Shown here: positions 14,140 through 20,555 of the stretch, piece by piece
Numbering within the stretch: the first letter of the stretch is position 1
Layout of the letters: each line of letters opens with the position of its first letter
Assembly (NCBI GenBank): GCA_964358205.1
Contig: CAYHNZ010000013.1
Coordinates: 1 to 23,004, forward strand
Origin: JANLIQ01 sp964358205
GTDB lineage: Bacteria > Patescibacteriota > UBA1384 > 2-12-FULL-50-11
DNA length: 23,004 nucleotides
Direction of reading: 5' to 3'
Made by a program: the position numbers and the translations under genes
Notes under the pieces: model-generated
Databases searched by the model: none
Told to the model about the DNA's origin: nothing
What the model saw: the letters and a program-made list of their open reading frames with translations, nothing else

Positions 14140-14502
14140 ATGTCACAAGCACCAGAAATATCTGAAGCCGAAAAAGCCCCGATTGCCAAGCTTGCGGAGG
14201 CAATTATCAGTCAATCACTTGACGATCACGCGACGTCATTTGCCGTCTTGCCGAACGACAAGGAGATGCGGGTCTTTTACACAATCAATGACGAGCCGTT
14301 GGAGGCGATGACGGTTCCCAAGAATCTCCAGGTACCCCTGGTCAACAGATTTAAAATCATGGCCAATATGGATCTCGACAGTCACGAAGCCCAAACAGGT
14401 CGAATCAAGGAGTTTCCTTTCGAGGATAAAACATTTGAATTCGACGTTGTTACCGAACCGACAGAGTTCGGCGAGAAAGTCACTCTCACCCTCGTCGCCT
14501 GA
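14140..14502 (+). CDS. Stand-alone protein resembling the N2 domain of PilB/GspE ATPases
   Basis: A 120-residue protein whose order of motifs follows the N2 domain of type IV pilus/type II secretion ATPases. An entry helix LAEAIISQSL stands where the ATPases have the helix before SDIHIEP, then ATSFAVLP (31-38), a beta strand MRVFYTINDEPLEAM (43-57, compare RYRIDGVL.E.), PKNLQVPLVNRFKIMANMDL (60-79, compare PK.LH..L.SRIK.MA.LDI), TGRI (86-89, compare DGRI) and a closing FEFDVVTEPTEFGEKVTLTLV (99-119, compare R.STLPT.FGEK...R). It ends exactly where the Walker A domain would begin, before a strong terminator, so it is a complete gene and not a cut-off pilB. The SDIHIEP signature itself has drifted. 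Possible roles are a partner or decoy of pilus ATPases, or a c-di-GMP-type regulatory module. Only a weak GAGG precedes the ATG. Confidence 0.65.
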   Translation: MSQAPEISEAEKAPIAKLAEAIISQSLDDHATSFAVLPNDKEMRVFYTINDEPLEAMTVPKNLQVPLVNRFKIMANMDLDSHEAQTGRIKEFPFEDKTFEFDVVTEPTEFGEKVTLTLVA

Positions 14503-14524
14503 ATGGGCTCTTGAGACTACTCAA

Positions 14525-14572
14525 CCCCGAGCGCAACCGTCAATCGACGGAATTGCACTCGGGGCTCTCTTT
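14525..14572 (+). terminator. Terminator of the PilB-N2-like gene
   Basis: Nested hairpin: CCCCGAG (14525-14531) with CTCGGGG (14558-14564), an interior CCGTC/GACGG stem with a four-base loop, followed by CTCTCTTTT. It ends about 10 bp before the left end of the RAYT element. Confidence 0.8.
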
Positions 14573-14582
14573 TCTAACCAGT

Positions 14583-14602
14583 TCCGCGACCTGCCAGGTC
14601 GC
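14583..14602 (+). repeat. REP-like palindrome, left copy
   Basis: GCGACCT-GCC-AGGTCGC with flanking TCC; inverted partner of the copy at 15303-15322. Confidence 0.75.
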
Positions 14603-14608
14603 ATAAGG

Positions 14609-15280
14609 TTAGCCGGTGTAATTATCAATGAGTAAGCTTTTAATTCTTGAAAGGCTACGTTGATACTGTGTTCGACTTCTGACAAATGCTCGATACTGCG
14701 AAGGGTTAATTTCAAGCAGATCTCTCCAGTCACAGATAGCGTAAGGTGAAGTTTCACTTACATATTCGTTATACGATGAGTATTTCCACTCATCGGGCGT
14801 TGACGTTAAATTAGCCGAGCTTGGATTTAAATGAACATATCTTGTCAGATGTAGAAGTTGTTCATCTGTTTTAACCAAGACGTTCTTGAAAGCGGATTCC
14901 CAGAGCGGGCCTTTACGTCCGTGTTGCATGTTAAAGTAGCGGGTATAGCTGTTCAAAATATTGCTCATGAATTTCGAAATTCCCCTATCTTTCATTTGAT
15001 TAATTACAAAGTGAACGTGAGTTGGCATAAGACAATATGCGACCACTCGAACAATCTGGTCTTTTTCAAGTCGAAGTAGATACTCCTCTTTTAGTTCCGA
15101 CCTCAACTCTAAGTACTTCGAAAAGTTTATGCCCGGCGATATTTGATTATAGTAACGGATGGCGTTAATAAACCGTTCATAAGAAGCTTCCGAAGTGAAC
15201 ACCTCATACCCTGCAATTGATCGGGTAAAAATGTGATAGGTTTCGCCGGTAACAAGCGCATCTTTTCTAATAGTAACCAT
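14609..15280 (-). CDS. REP-associated tyrosine transposase (Y1, IS200-like HUH family)
   Basis: A 223-residue single-strand transposase. The HUH motif is MPTHVHFV (His88 and His90). The catalytic Tyr lies in the following helix NSYTRYFN (Tyr115, or Tyr112). LTRYVHLNP (145-153) and the upstream ETYHIFTRS (13-21, compare YHV..RG in RAYTs) are family hallmarks. Such enzymes nick and join single-stranded DNA at REP hairpins and are usually single-copy and vertically kept. The frame is intact, so the enzyme may be active. No ribosome site is evident before ATG 15280. Confidence 0.88.
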   Translation of the reverse strand: MVTIRKDALVTGETYHIFTRSIAGYEVFTSEASYERFINAIRYYNQISPGINFSKYLELRSELKEEYLLRLEKDQIVRVVAYCLMPTHVHFVINQMKDRGISKFMSNILNSYTRYFNMQHGRKGPLWESAFKNVLVKTDEQLLHLTRYVHLNPSSANLTSTPDEWKYSSYNEYVSETSPYAICDWRDLLEINPSQYRAFVRSRTQYQRSLSRIKSLLIDNYTG

Positions 15281-15302
15281 ATTTTACATAACTGTACCAT
15301 AA

Positions 15303-15322
15303 GCGACCTGGCAGGTCGCGGA
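15303..15322 (-). repeat. REP-like palindrome, right copy
   Basis: Exact inverted copy of 14583-14602; it ends seven bases before the -35 box of the next gene. Confidence 0.75.
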
Positions 15323-15328
15323 GGGGGC

Positions 15329-15357
15329 TTGACAGGTTAGTGTCTGGTCTTTACTAA
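15329..15357 (+). promoter_or_regulatory. Promoter TTGACA-17-TACTAA
   Basis: Consensus -35 TTGACA (15329-15334) and TACTAA (15352-15357) at 17 nt. It predicts a leader of about 68 nt with a small TACGG/CCGTA hairpin (about 15370-15388) ahead of the 67-residue gene. Confidence 0.6.
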
Positions 15358-15431
15358 TGTATATCAGGTACGGTACTGGTTTGCCGTATCAAAAGTTAAA
15401 ACTAAAAAACTTAGGGAAGGAGGTGAGAAGC

Positions 15432-15635
15432 ATGGCATTTAGCAAAGTATCAGAAAAGTCTGGTAAGACTTATTACCTTCACTCCCGAGATGTTACCCTG
15501 CGTGGCGGTCGCCAACAGACCATCTATTTCTTCGCTCAAGACGTCCGACCGGGCGCCCTTGACGCCATTCCGGCCGGTTACGAAGTGATGGAGAACGCTC
15601 GCACCGGTCTCCCAATGTTGCGTAAGGCTCGTTAG
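15432..15635 (+). CDS. Small basic protein of unknown function, 67 residues
   Basis: MAFSKVSEKSGKTYYLHSRD begins a compact, mostly beta-type protein, followed by VTLRGGRQQTIYFFAQD, PGALDAIPAGYEV and a basic tail NARTGLPMLRKAR. I have the impression that close relatives occur as stand-alone small proteins in Candidate Phyla Radiation genomes, but no function is known to me. AAGGAGGTGAG (15417-15427) is a near-complete ribosome site five bases before ATG 15432, which settles the start. The frame extends back to 15357, but that part is leader. Confidence 0.75.
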   Translation: MAFSKVSEKSGKTYYLHSRDVTLRGGRQQTIYFFAQDVRPGALDAIPAGYEVMENARTGLPMLRKAR

Positions 15636-15672
15636 TATTACTGGTTTTCCGCGGACTACCAGAAACAGAAAC

Positions 15673-15706
15673 CCGCTCTCTGCCAACTGGCTGAAGAGCG
15701 GTTTTC
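15673..15706 (+). terminator. Terminator between the 67-residue gene and the sugar transferase
   Basis: CCGCTCT (15673-15679) pairs with AGAGCGG (15695-15701), extended by flanking ACCAGAAA/TTTCTGGT complementarity, then TTTTCT. It abuts the next promoter. Confidence 0.65.
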
Positions 15707-15711
15707 TGGTG

Positions 15712-15717
15712 TACAAT
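15712..15717 (+). promoter_or_regulatory. -10 box TACAAT of the sugar transferase, near-leaderless
   Basis: TACAAT ends 8 nt before ATG 15726; no Shine-Dalgarno site. No convincing -35, because the upstream terminator occupies that position. Confidence 0.5.
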
Positions 15718-15725
15718 AGAATTTC

Positions 15726-17087
15726 ATGAGGAAGTTTAGCGTCTCTTTAGCGATTTTGGCCGTCACCCTAGACGGACTAGCAATCATCGTGGCGATGATT
15801 CTCGCCTATAAATTTCGAGCCGATGGTGGCCAAATCTACTTTTTACCGTTAGCCAGCTATTTACAGCTACTCTGGTGGGTTGTTCCAGCCTGGCTGATAC
15901 TACTGGCCAGCCAAGGTCTCTACAATCATCGCTCACTGCCAACTGGTTGGAGTGCCATCGGTCGACTACTGATTGGCTTATTGTCTGGTTGGGGAGCGTT
16001 GATGGTTTTCCTATACTTAAGCCGGTCGCCCGAAGCCCAAAACTTCCCGCGCTTGCTAATTATTTACGGCGTTGCTCTGACCAGCCTATTCTGTGTCGTC
16101 GATAAATTACTTTTAAGCATTTCTGTCGAGCTCTTGCGTCGAAACGGTATCGGGGTAATCCGTTCCGTTCTTTTGGTGTCAAGCAATCATCAGGATCTGA
16201 TCGGGAGCTTCCGAATTGAAGAAAAGCATGGGCGACATTTGAGTCAAATAATTAAACACGACCACTTAGCCCAGATTTTAAAATTAGAACCAGGGCAGGT
16301 TGATGAGCTGATTGTGCCTGACAATGTTCTCGATGAACCGACGATGCTCTCGGCGATCAACTGGGCGGACCGGACCAATACCCAGTTTGTGCTAGTACCA
16401 AGCTTGAGTACTGTTCGCTCAACCAATGTCGAGTTTGCGACGTTGGCTGGTTCGCCGGTACTATTCTTCCGGCGGACGCCGCTTGAAGGCTGGGGGCGGG
16501 TTTACAAGAGATTGTTGGACCTGGTTATTGTTATCCCGACCATAGTCGTTCTCTCGCCGTTGTTGTTCCTAACCTTTTTCATCAGCCAGCTCTCCACTGG
16601 TTCGGGAATTATTCGTCAGAAACGAATCGGTCAGGACAGCCGGGAGTTCTATATTCACAAATTTCGCAGCATGTACGTTGATGCTGATGATCGGTTCCCA
16701 GAATATCGAGGTTGGTCAAGCAATGAGGCTAAAGATCCGCGAATCACTCCAGCCGGTCGGATTTTACGAAAAACAAATCTAGATGAGTTGGCACAGGTCT
16801 GGGACGTGCTGGTAGGTAAGATGAGTATCGTCGGGCCACGACCGGAGCAGCCAAAATATGTCGCCCAATTTGCTCAAGAATTGCCCGATTATCTTAAGCG
16901 TCATCACGTCAAATCTGGAATGACTGGTTGGGCTCAAATAAACGGTGCCCGCGGTAATACCCCCATCACCGATCGGGTCAAGTACGACCTATATTACATT
17001 GATAACTGGTCGATTTGGTTTGATATTCGAATTATCTTAGCAACATTCATTTATGTATTTAGACAACTCGTAAACAACAAGAATTAG
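15726..17087 (+). CDS. Polyprenyl-phosphate glycosylphosphotransferase (undecaprenyl sugar transferase)
   Basis: A 453-residue membrane enzyme that transfers a sugar-1-phosphate from a nucleotide sugar to a polyprenyl phosphate, the first step of a surface glycan. Four N-terminal membrane helices (about 8-28, 44-62, 79-98, 108-134), a cytosolic nucleotide-binding-like domain (about 145-245), a re-entrant or fifth hydrophobic helix (262-288), then the catalytic domain with HKFRSMYVDAD (311-321), DPRITPAGRILRKTNLDELA (337-356; catalytic Asp353-Glu354), KMSIVGPRPEQP (365-376) and SGMTGWAQINGARG (397-410). Length and order match the WcaJ/EpsE-type bacterial sugar transferases; the sugar cannot be read from sequence. 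The glycosyltransferase gene 103 bp downstream probably adds a later sugar. Confidence 0.9.
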   Translation: MRKFSVSLAILAVTLDGLAIIVAMILAYKFRADGGQIYFLPLASYLQLLWWVVPAWLILLASQGLYNHRSLPTGWSAIGRLLIGLLSGWGALMVFLYLSRSPEAQNFPRLLIIYGVALTSLFCVVDKLLLSISVELLRRNGIGVIRSVLLVSSNHQDLIGSFRIEEKHGRHLSQIIKHDHLAQILKLEPGQVDELIVPDNVLDEPTMLSAINWADRTNTQFVLVPSLSTVRSTNVEFATLAGSPVLFFRRTPLEGWGRVYKRLLDLVIVIPTIVVLSPLLFLTFFISQLSTGSGIIRQKRIGQDSREFYIHKFRSMYVDADDRFPEYRGWSSNEAKDPRITPAGRILRKTNLDELAQVWDVLVGKMSIVGPRPEQPKYVAQFAQELPDYLKRHHVKSGMTGWAQINGARGNTPITDRVKYDLYYIDNWSIWFDIRIILATFIYVFRQLVNNKN

Positions 17088-17160
17088 GAATCAGGAATTA
17101 AGAATTAAGAATGATATCAATACCAATATCCCCATTCCAAATTCATAATTCTAAATTCTC
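17088..17160. repeat. AT-rich imperfect inverted repeat of GAATTAAGAATT type
   Basis: Tandem-like units GGAATCAGGAATTAAGAATTAAGAATG on the left and a diverged inverse (CATTCCAAATTCATAATTCTAAATTC) on the right. This looks like dispersed low-complexity spacer sequence. The same word style (ATTCTTCATTCATCATTCC) appears in frame inside uvrC at about 4025-4050. Confidence 0.5.
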
Positions 17161-17190
17161 CATTCTCTTCATAGTTTTAGACATAAAACA

Positions 17191-18285
17191 ATGAAGATTG
17201 CTCTTGTTCATGATTTCTTTACCCAGTGGGGTGGGGGAGAAAGAGTTTTAAAAACCTTTAGCGAAATTTGGCCGGAGGCACCAATCTATGTCATCGCCAA
17301 AGACCAGAAACTGGTTGATGAATTCTTACCTGGCCGGACAGTTATCGCCAGTTTTTTGCAGAATTTTCCTGGCGTGCCGAAGGCCTTTAAGTACTATTTA
17401 TCGTTCATGCCACGAGCGATTGAGTCATTTGATCTAAGCAAGTTTGATGTCGTGCTGTCGGATTCGTCGGCCTACGCCAAAGGAGCGATCACATCGGGCA
17501 AAACCAAACACATCTGTTATCTTCATACCCCAACCCGATATTTAACCAGCGACAAGGAGGAGTATCTGGCAGACGCCCCGATTCCGCTACCGCTAATTGG
17601 TCGGCCGATTGTCAAAATGATTTTAAGAGGACTAACAAAATGGGATCTGGCGGCCAGCAAGAGACCGGATTATTTAATCGCTAACTCGAACTACATCGCC
17701 GCTCGGACCGAAAAATATTATCAGCGGACACCAGACCAGGTTATCTTTCCACCAGTTGATACCAAACAATTCCAAATTTCTAAGGACATAAAAGATTACT
17801 GGTTGGTTTTGGGTCGAAACGAGCCGTATAAGCGAACCGACATAGCTATTTTGGCGGCCAACCAGCTCGGGCTAAAACTGAAAGTGGTGGGTGGCGGGAC
17901 GAAAATGAGCGAGCTGAAAGCAATCGCAGGGCCAACGATTGAGTTTACCGGTCGAGTTAGCGACGACGAATTGGCCGATCTTTACTCCCACGCCATGGGC
18001 TTAATTTTTCCACCAAAAGAAGATGCGGGTATTACGCCACTAGAAGCGATGGCTTCCGGCCGACCAGTAATTGCTTACGGCGAAGGTGGAGCTTTGGAGT
18101 CGGTGGTCGCTGGGGTAACTGGCGAATTTTTTGCCGAACAGACCGTCGAATCACTCGTGGCAGTTCTCAAAAACTTTGACACGACCAAATACGATCCCCA
18201 AAAGATCCGCGCCCACGCGATGAAATTTGATGCCGAAGAATTTAAAGAAAAAGTCAAGAAAATAGTCGAAAAAATTTCCCGCTAA
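17191..18285 (+). CDS. GT4-family glycosyltransferase (WbaZ-like mannosyltransferase type)
   Basis: A 364-residue GT-B retaining glycosyltransferase. The N-terminal half has MKIALVHDFFTQWGGGERVL (1-20, glycine-rich acceptor loop), YLHTPTRYL (110-118) and LIANSNYIAARTEKYY (162-177). The C-terminal half has the donor-site lysine region GRNEPYKRTD (208-217), KVVGGG (231-236) and the E-x7-E motif EDAGITPLE (277-285). It most resembles WbaZ-type enzymes of O-antigen synthesis, so a mannosyl-type donor is likely but unproven. It follows the sugar transferase co-directionally across a repeat-like spacer and lacks a ribosome site. Confidence 0.88.
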   Translation: MKIALVHDFFTQWGGGERVLKTFSEIWPEAPIYVIAKDQKLVDEFLPGRTVIASFLQNFPGVPKAFKYYLSFMPRAIESFDLSKFDVVLSDSSAYAKGAITSGKTKHICYLHTPTRYLTSDKEEYLADAPIPLPLIGRPIVKMILRGLTKWDLAASKRPDYLIANSNYIAARTEKYYQRTPDQVIFPPVDTKQFQISKDIKDYWLVLGRNEPYKRTDIAILAANQLGLKLKVVGGGTKMSELKAIAGPTIEFTGRVSDDELADLYSHAMGLIFPPKEDAGITPLEAMASGRPVIAYGEGGALESVVAGVTGEFFAEQTVESLVAVLKNFDTTKYDPQKIRAHAMKFDAEEFKEKVKKIVEKISR

Positions 18286-18290
18286 TGGTC

Positions 18291-18319
18291 TTGATATATT
18301 AAGAAAAGAGTACTACAAT
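18291..18319 (+). promoter_or_regulatory. Promoter TTGATA-17-TACAAT of a candidate small RNA
   Basis: TTGATA (18291-18296), 17 nt, TACAAT (18314-18319), five bases after the glycosyltransferase stop codon. Predicted start near 18326. Confidence 0.65.
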
Positions 18320-18325
18320 ATTTTC

Positions 18326-18440
18326 GTTGCTGGCACGAAGGCCAATTGGGGCCGCGATTCCTCGAGAAACCAAATCGGCTGTTAAACGTAGGCGACCTGT
18401 GCCAGAACCCTCTTGCCCCCTCCACCAGGAGGGGCATTTT
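18326..18440 (+). ncRNA. Candidate structured small RNA, about 115 nt, unassigned
   Basis: The interval between a good promoter and a good terminator has no ORF with a start site. It is closed by a 7-bp long-range helix CTGGCAC (18330-18336) with GTGCCAG (18399-18405). Inside lie GGCC/GGCC and CGATT...AATCG (about 18355-18376) stems and an unpaired TAAACGTAGGCGACC stretch. It ends with a terminator: GCCCCCTCC (18415-18423) with GGAGGGGC (18428-18435), loop ACCA, then TTTT. It does not show the cores I know for SRP RNA, RNase P, tmRNA or common riboswitches. gyrB's own promoter follows the terminator, so this is not the gyrB leader. Confidence 0.55.
18415..18440 (+). terminator. Terminator of the candidate small RNA
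   Basis: An 8-bp GC-rich stem with one bulged C and a four-base loop, followed by A and TTTT, located just before the gyrB promoter. Confidence 0.75.
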
Positions 18441-18446
18441 CTTGGC

Positions 18447-18475
18447 TTGGTTTTCACCTGTTTTTAAGGTACAAT
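18447..18475 (+). promoter_or_regulatory. gyrB promoter TTGGTT-17-TACAAT, leaderless start
   Basis: TTGGTT (18447-18452) and TACAAT (18470-18475) at 17 nt; the -10 ends seven bases before ATG 18483, so transcription should start on or one base before the A of the start codon. Confidence 0.65.
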
Positions 18476-18482
18476 TCTATTA

Positions 18483-20426
18483 ATGTCAGCTGAATATTCT
18501 GCCAAACAAATTACTGTTCTAGAAGGGCTAGAACCGGTCCGAAAACGACCGGGTATGTACATCGGCGGCACCGGCATCGAAGGCCTTCATCATTTAATTT
18601 GGGAGGTTTTAGACAACGCTGTCGATGAAGCAATGGCCGGTCACGCCAACCACGTATCGATCGAGCTAAATTCGGACGGCACGGTTTCCGTGCAAGATAA
18701 CGGTCGCGGTATTCCGGTAGATATGCATGCTACAACCAAAGTCTCCGCCCTAGAAACGGTTTTAACTAAGCTTCATGCTGGCGGCAAATTTGGTGGCGAA
18801 GGTTACAAAGTTTCCGGCGGTCTGCATGGTGTTGGCGTCTCGGTGGTCAACGCCCTGTCGGTCGAGCTCAAAGCCGAAGTTTTCAAAGACGGCAAACACT
18901 ACATCCAGGAATACGAGCGAGGCAAGCCTAAATATTCGATCAAAGAAGTCGGCCAAACAGATCAACAGGGGACGCGAATTACCTTCAAAGCCGATACCCA
19001 GATTTTTCCTCAAACAATCTTCTCTCGCAAAACCGTTGTTGACCATGTTCGTCAGCAAGCTTACCTGACTAAAGGCATTTTTATCGCTATCAAGGATAAT
19101 CGAATTGACGAAGACATTCCGGCTGAAGACAAGCAGTATCCCGCCACCTACAACTTTCATTTTCAAGGCGGTATCGCTTCCTACGTTAGCCATTTAGTCC
19201 GCCACAAAAAGTCATTAATAGATCGACCGATTTACTTAACCAAGCAAGTTGGCGATGCTCAAATTGAAGTCGCCTTAACCTATGTCAATGACTACAACGA
19301 GCATGTTTTCACTTTTGCCAATAACATTCACACTATCGAAGGTGGAACGCACCTAACTGGTTTCCGTTCGTCGATTACTCGAGTTATTACCGAGTATGCT
19401 AAGAAGCTAGCTGGCAAGGATGCCGATATGAGCATTGTCGGCGAAGACATTCGCGAAGGGCTAACGGCCGTGGTTTCAGTCAAACTGCCAGATCCTGAAT
19501 TTGAGGGTCAAACTAAATCTAAGCTCGGGACACCGGCGATGCGTGGTAATGTTGAAACCGTCGTCAACGAAGGGCTGGATCGTTGGTTTGGTGAGCATCC
19601 GACCGAAGCTCGAACCATTATCGAAAAAATATCCCTTTCGGCTCGAGCCCGATTAGCCGCCAAAGCCGCCCGTGAAGCGGTTGTTCGTAAGGGGGCGCTT
19701 GAGGGTATGACCTTGCCCGGTAAACTAGCCGACTGCTCCGAACGCGACCCGGCCAAAAGCGAGCTATATATAGTGGAAGGCGACAGTGCTGGCGGAAGTG
19801 CCAAAAATGGTCGGGATCGAAAGTTCCAAGCGATTCTACCTCTGCGCGGGAAAATCCTCAATGTCGAAAGAGCTCGGCTCGATAAGATGTTATTGAACGC
19901 CGAAGTCAGGGCTTTGATTATCGCCATGGGCGCTGGTATCGGCGAGGAGACAAATATTGACAAGATGCGCTATCACCGAATTATCATCATGACCGATGCC
20001 GATGTTGATGGTGCTCACATTCGCACCCTACTCCTAACATTTTTCTACCGACATTTCCCCGGTATCATCGAAAAAGGCTATATGTACATCGCTCAACCGC
20101 CGCTCTTCGGCATCAAATATAAAAATAACATTACCTATGTGCACAGCGAGGCCGAGCGCGATTTGGTGGTGGAAAAGTTAAAGACTGGCAATAATGGCAG
20201 TCTGCCCGGACTCAACATTCAGCGCTACAAGGGTTTAGGCGAGATGAATCCGGAACAGCTTTGGGATACGACCCTCAATCCAGTCAACCGAGTTCTACTC
20301 CAAGTAAATATCGAGGATGCCGAGAAAGCCGATCAGATCTTTTCCGATCTGATGGGCGAGGATGTCTTACCGCGCAAAAGATTCATTCAGAATCGGGCAA
20401 CTTCAGCAAAAAATATTGACATATAA
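18483..20426 (+). CDS. gyrB: DNA gyrase subunit B
   Basis: A 647-residue type IIA topoisomerase ATPase subunit that powers negative supercoiling with GyrA. GHKL ATPase: EVLDNAVDEA (catalytic Glu41, Asn45), DNGRGIP (Asp72 region), GGLHGVGVSVVNALS lid. Transducer, then TOPRIM with EGDSAGGSA and DADVDGAHI metal sites, and the closing RYKGLGEMNPEQLWDTTLNP. The length matches compact GyrB without the long proteobacterial insert. A perfect TATAAT (20422-20427) overlaps the stop codon and might serve gyrA downstream. Confidence 0.96.
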   Translation: MSAEYSAKQITVLEGLEPVRKRPGMYIGGTGIEGLHHLIWEVLDNAVDEAMAGHANHVSIELNSDGTVSVQDNGRGIPVDMHATTKVSALETVLTKLHAGGKFGGEGYKVSGGLHGVGVSVVNALSVELKAEVFKDGKHYIQEYERGKPKYSIKEVGQTDQQGTRITFKADTQIFPQTIFSRKTVVDHVRQQAYLTKGIFIAIKDNRIDEDIPAEDKQYPATYNFHFQGGIASYVSHLVRHKKSLIDRPIYLTKQVGDAQIEVALTYVNDYNEHVFTFANNIHTIEGGTHLTGFRSSITRVITEYAKKLAGKDADMSIVGEDIREGLTAVVSVKLPDPEFEGQTKSKLGTPAMRGNVETVVNEGLDRWFGEHPTEARTIIEKISLSARARLAAKAAREAVVRKGALEGMTLPGKLADCSERDPAKSELYIVEGDSAGGSAKNGRDRKFQAILPLRGKILNVERARLDKMLLNAEVRALIIAMGAGIGEETNIDKMRYHRIIIMTDADVDGAHIRTLLLTFFYRHFPGIIEKGYMYIAQPPLFGIKYKNNITYVHSEAERDLVVEKLKTGNNGSLPGLNIQRYKGLGEMNPEQLWDTTLNPVNRVLLQVNIEDAEKADQIFSDLMGEDVLPRKRFIQNRATSAKNIDI

Positions 20427-20555
20427 TAATGACAAGCACGAAGCACCAAGCACGAAATCCGAAACAAATCTTAAATCTAAATTTTCAAAATTTTAAACAT
20501 TTGAATTTCGAATTTGTTTCGAATTTCGAGATTCGAATTTTGGATTTAACAAACG
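20427..20555. repeat. Palindromic AT-rich spacer between gyrB and gyrA
   Basis: Begins with iterated AAGCACGAAGCACCAAGCACG words, then a large imperfect palindrome. AAATCC...GGATTT lies at its edges and a perfect inner pair is GAAACAAAT (20461-20469) / ATTTGTTTC (20512-20520), with many AATTTCGAATT words. No ORF and no ribosome site for gyrA are seen. It resembles dispersed low-complexity spacers rather than a defined element. Confidence 0.55.

Larger units (their letters stand above)
14583..15322 (-). mobile_element. RAYT-type element: REP-like palindromes flanking a Y1 transposase
   Basis: The 20-base sequence TCCGCGACCTGCCAGGTCGC (14583-14602) recurs in exact inverted orientation at 15303-15322. 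Each copy is itself a palindrome (GCGACCT/AGGTCGC around two or three bases). They enclose only the transposase gene, leaving 6 bp after its stop and about 22 bp before its start. This is the arrangement of REP-associated tyrosine transposases with their own REP pair. No direct target duplication is expected for HUH elements and none is seen. It lies between the terminator of one gene and the promoter of the next, breaking neither. Confidence 0.75.

Noticed and set aside
14140..14502. PilB-N2-like gene as a pilB cut off by the RAYT insertion
   Set aside because: The gene has a stop codon and a nested terminator before the element's left end, and no Walker A coding sequence resumes after its right end.
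18326..18440. SRP RNA, tmRNA or a known riboswitch as identity of the RNA before gyrB
   Set aside because: The characteristic SRP apical loop, tRNA-like end of tmRNA and familiar riboswitch cores could not be found.
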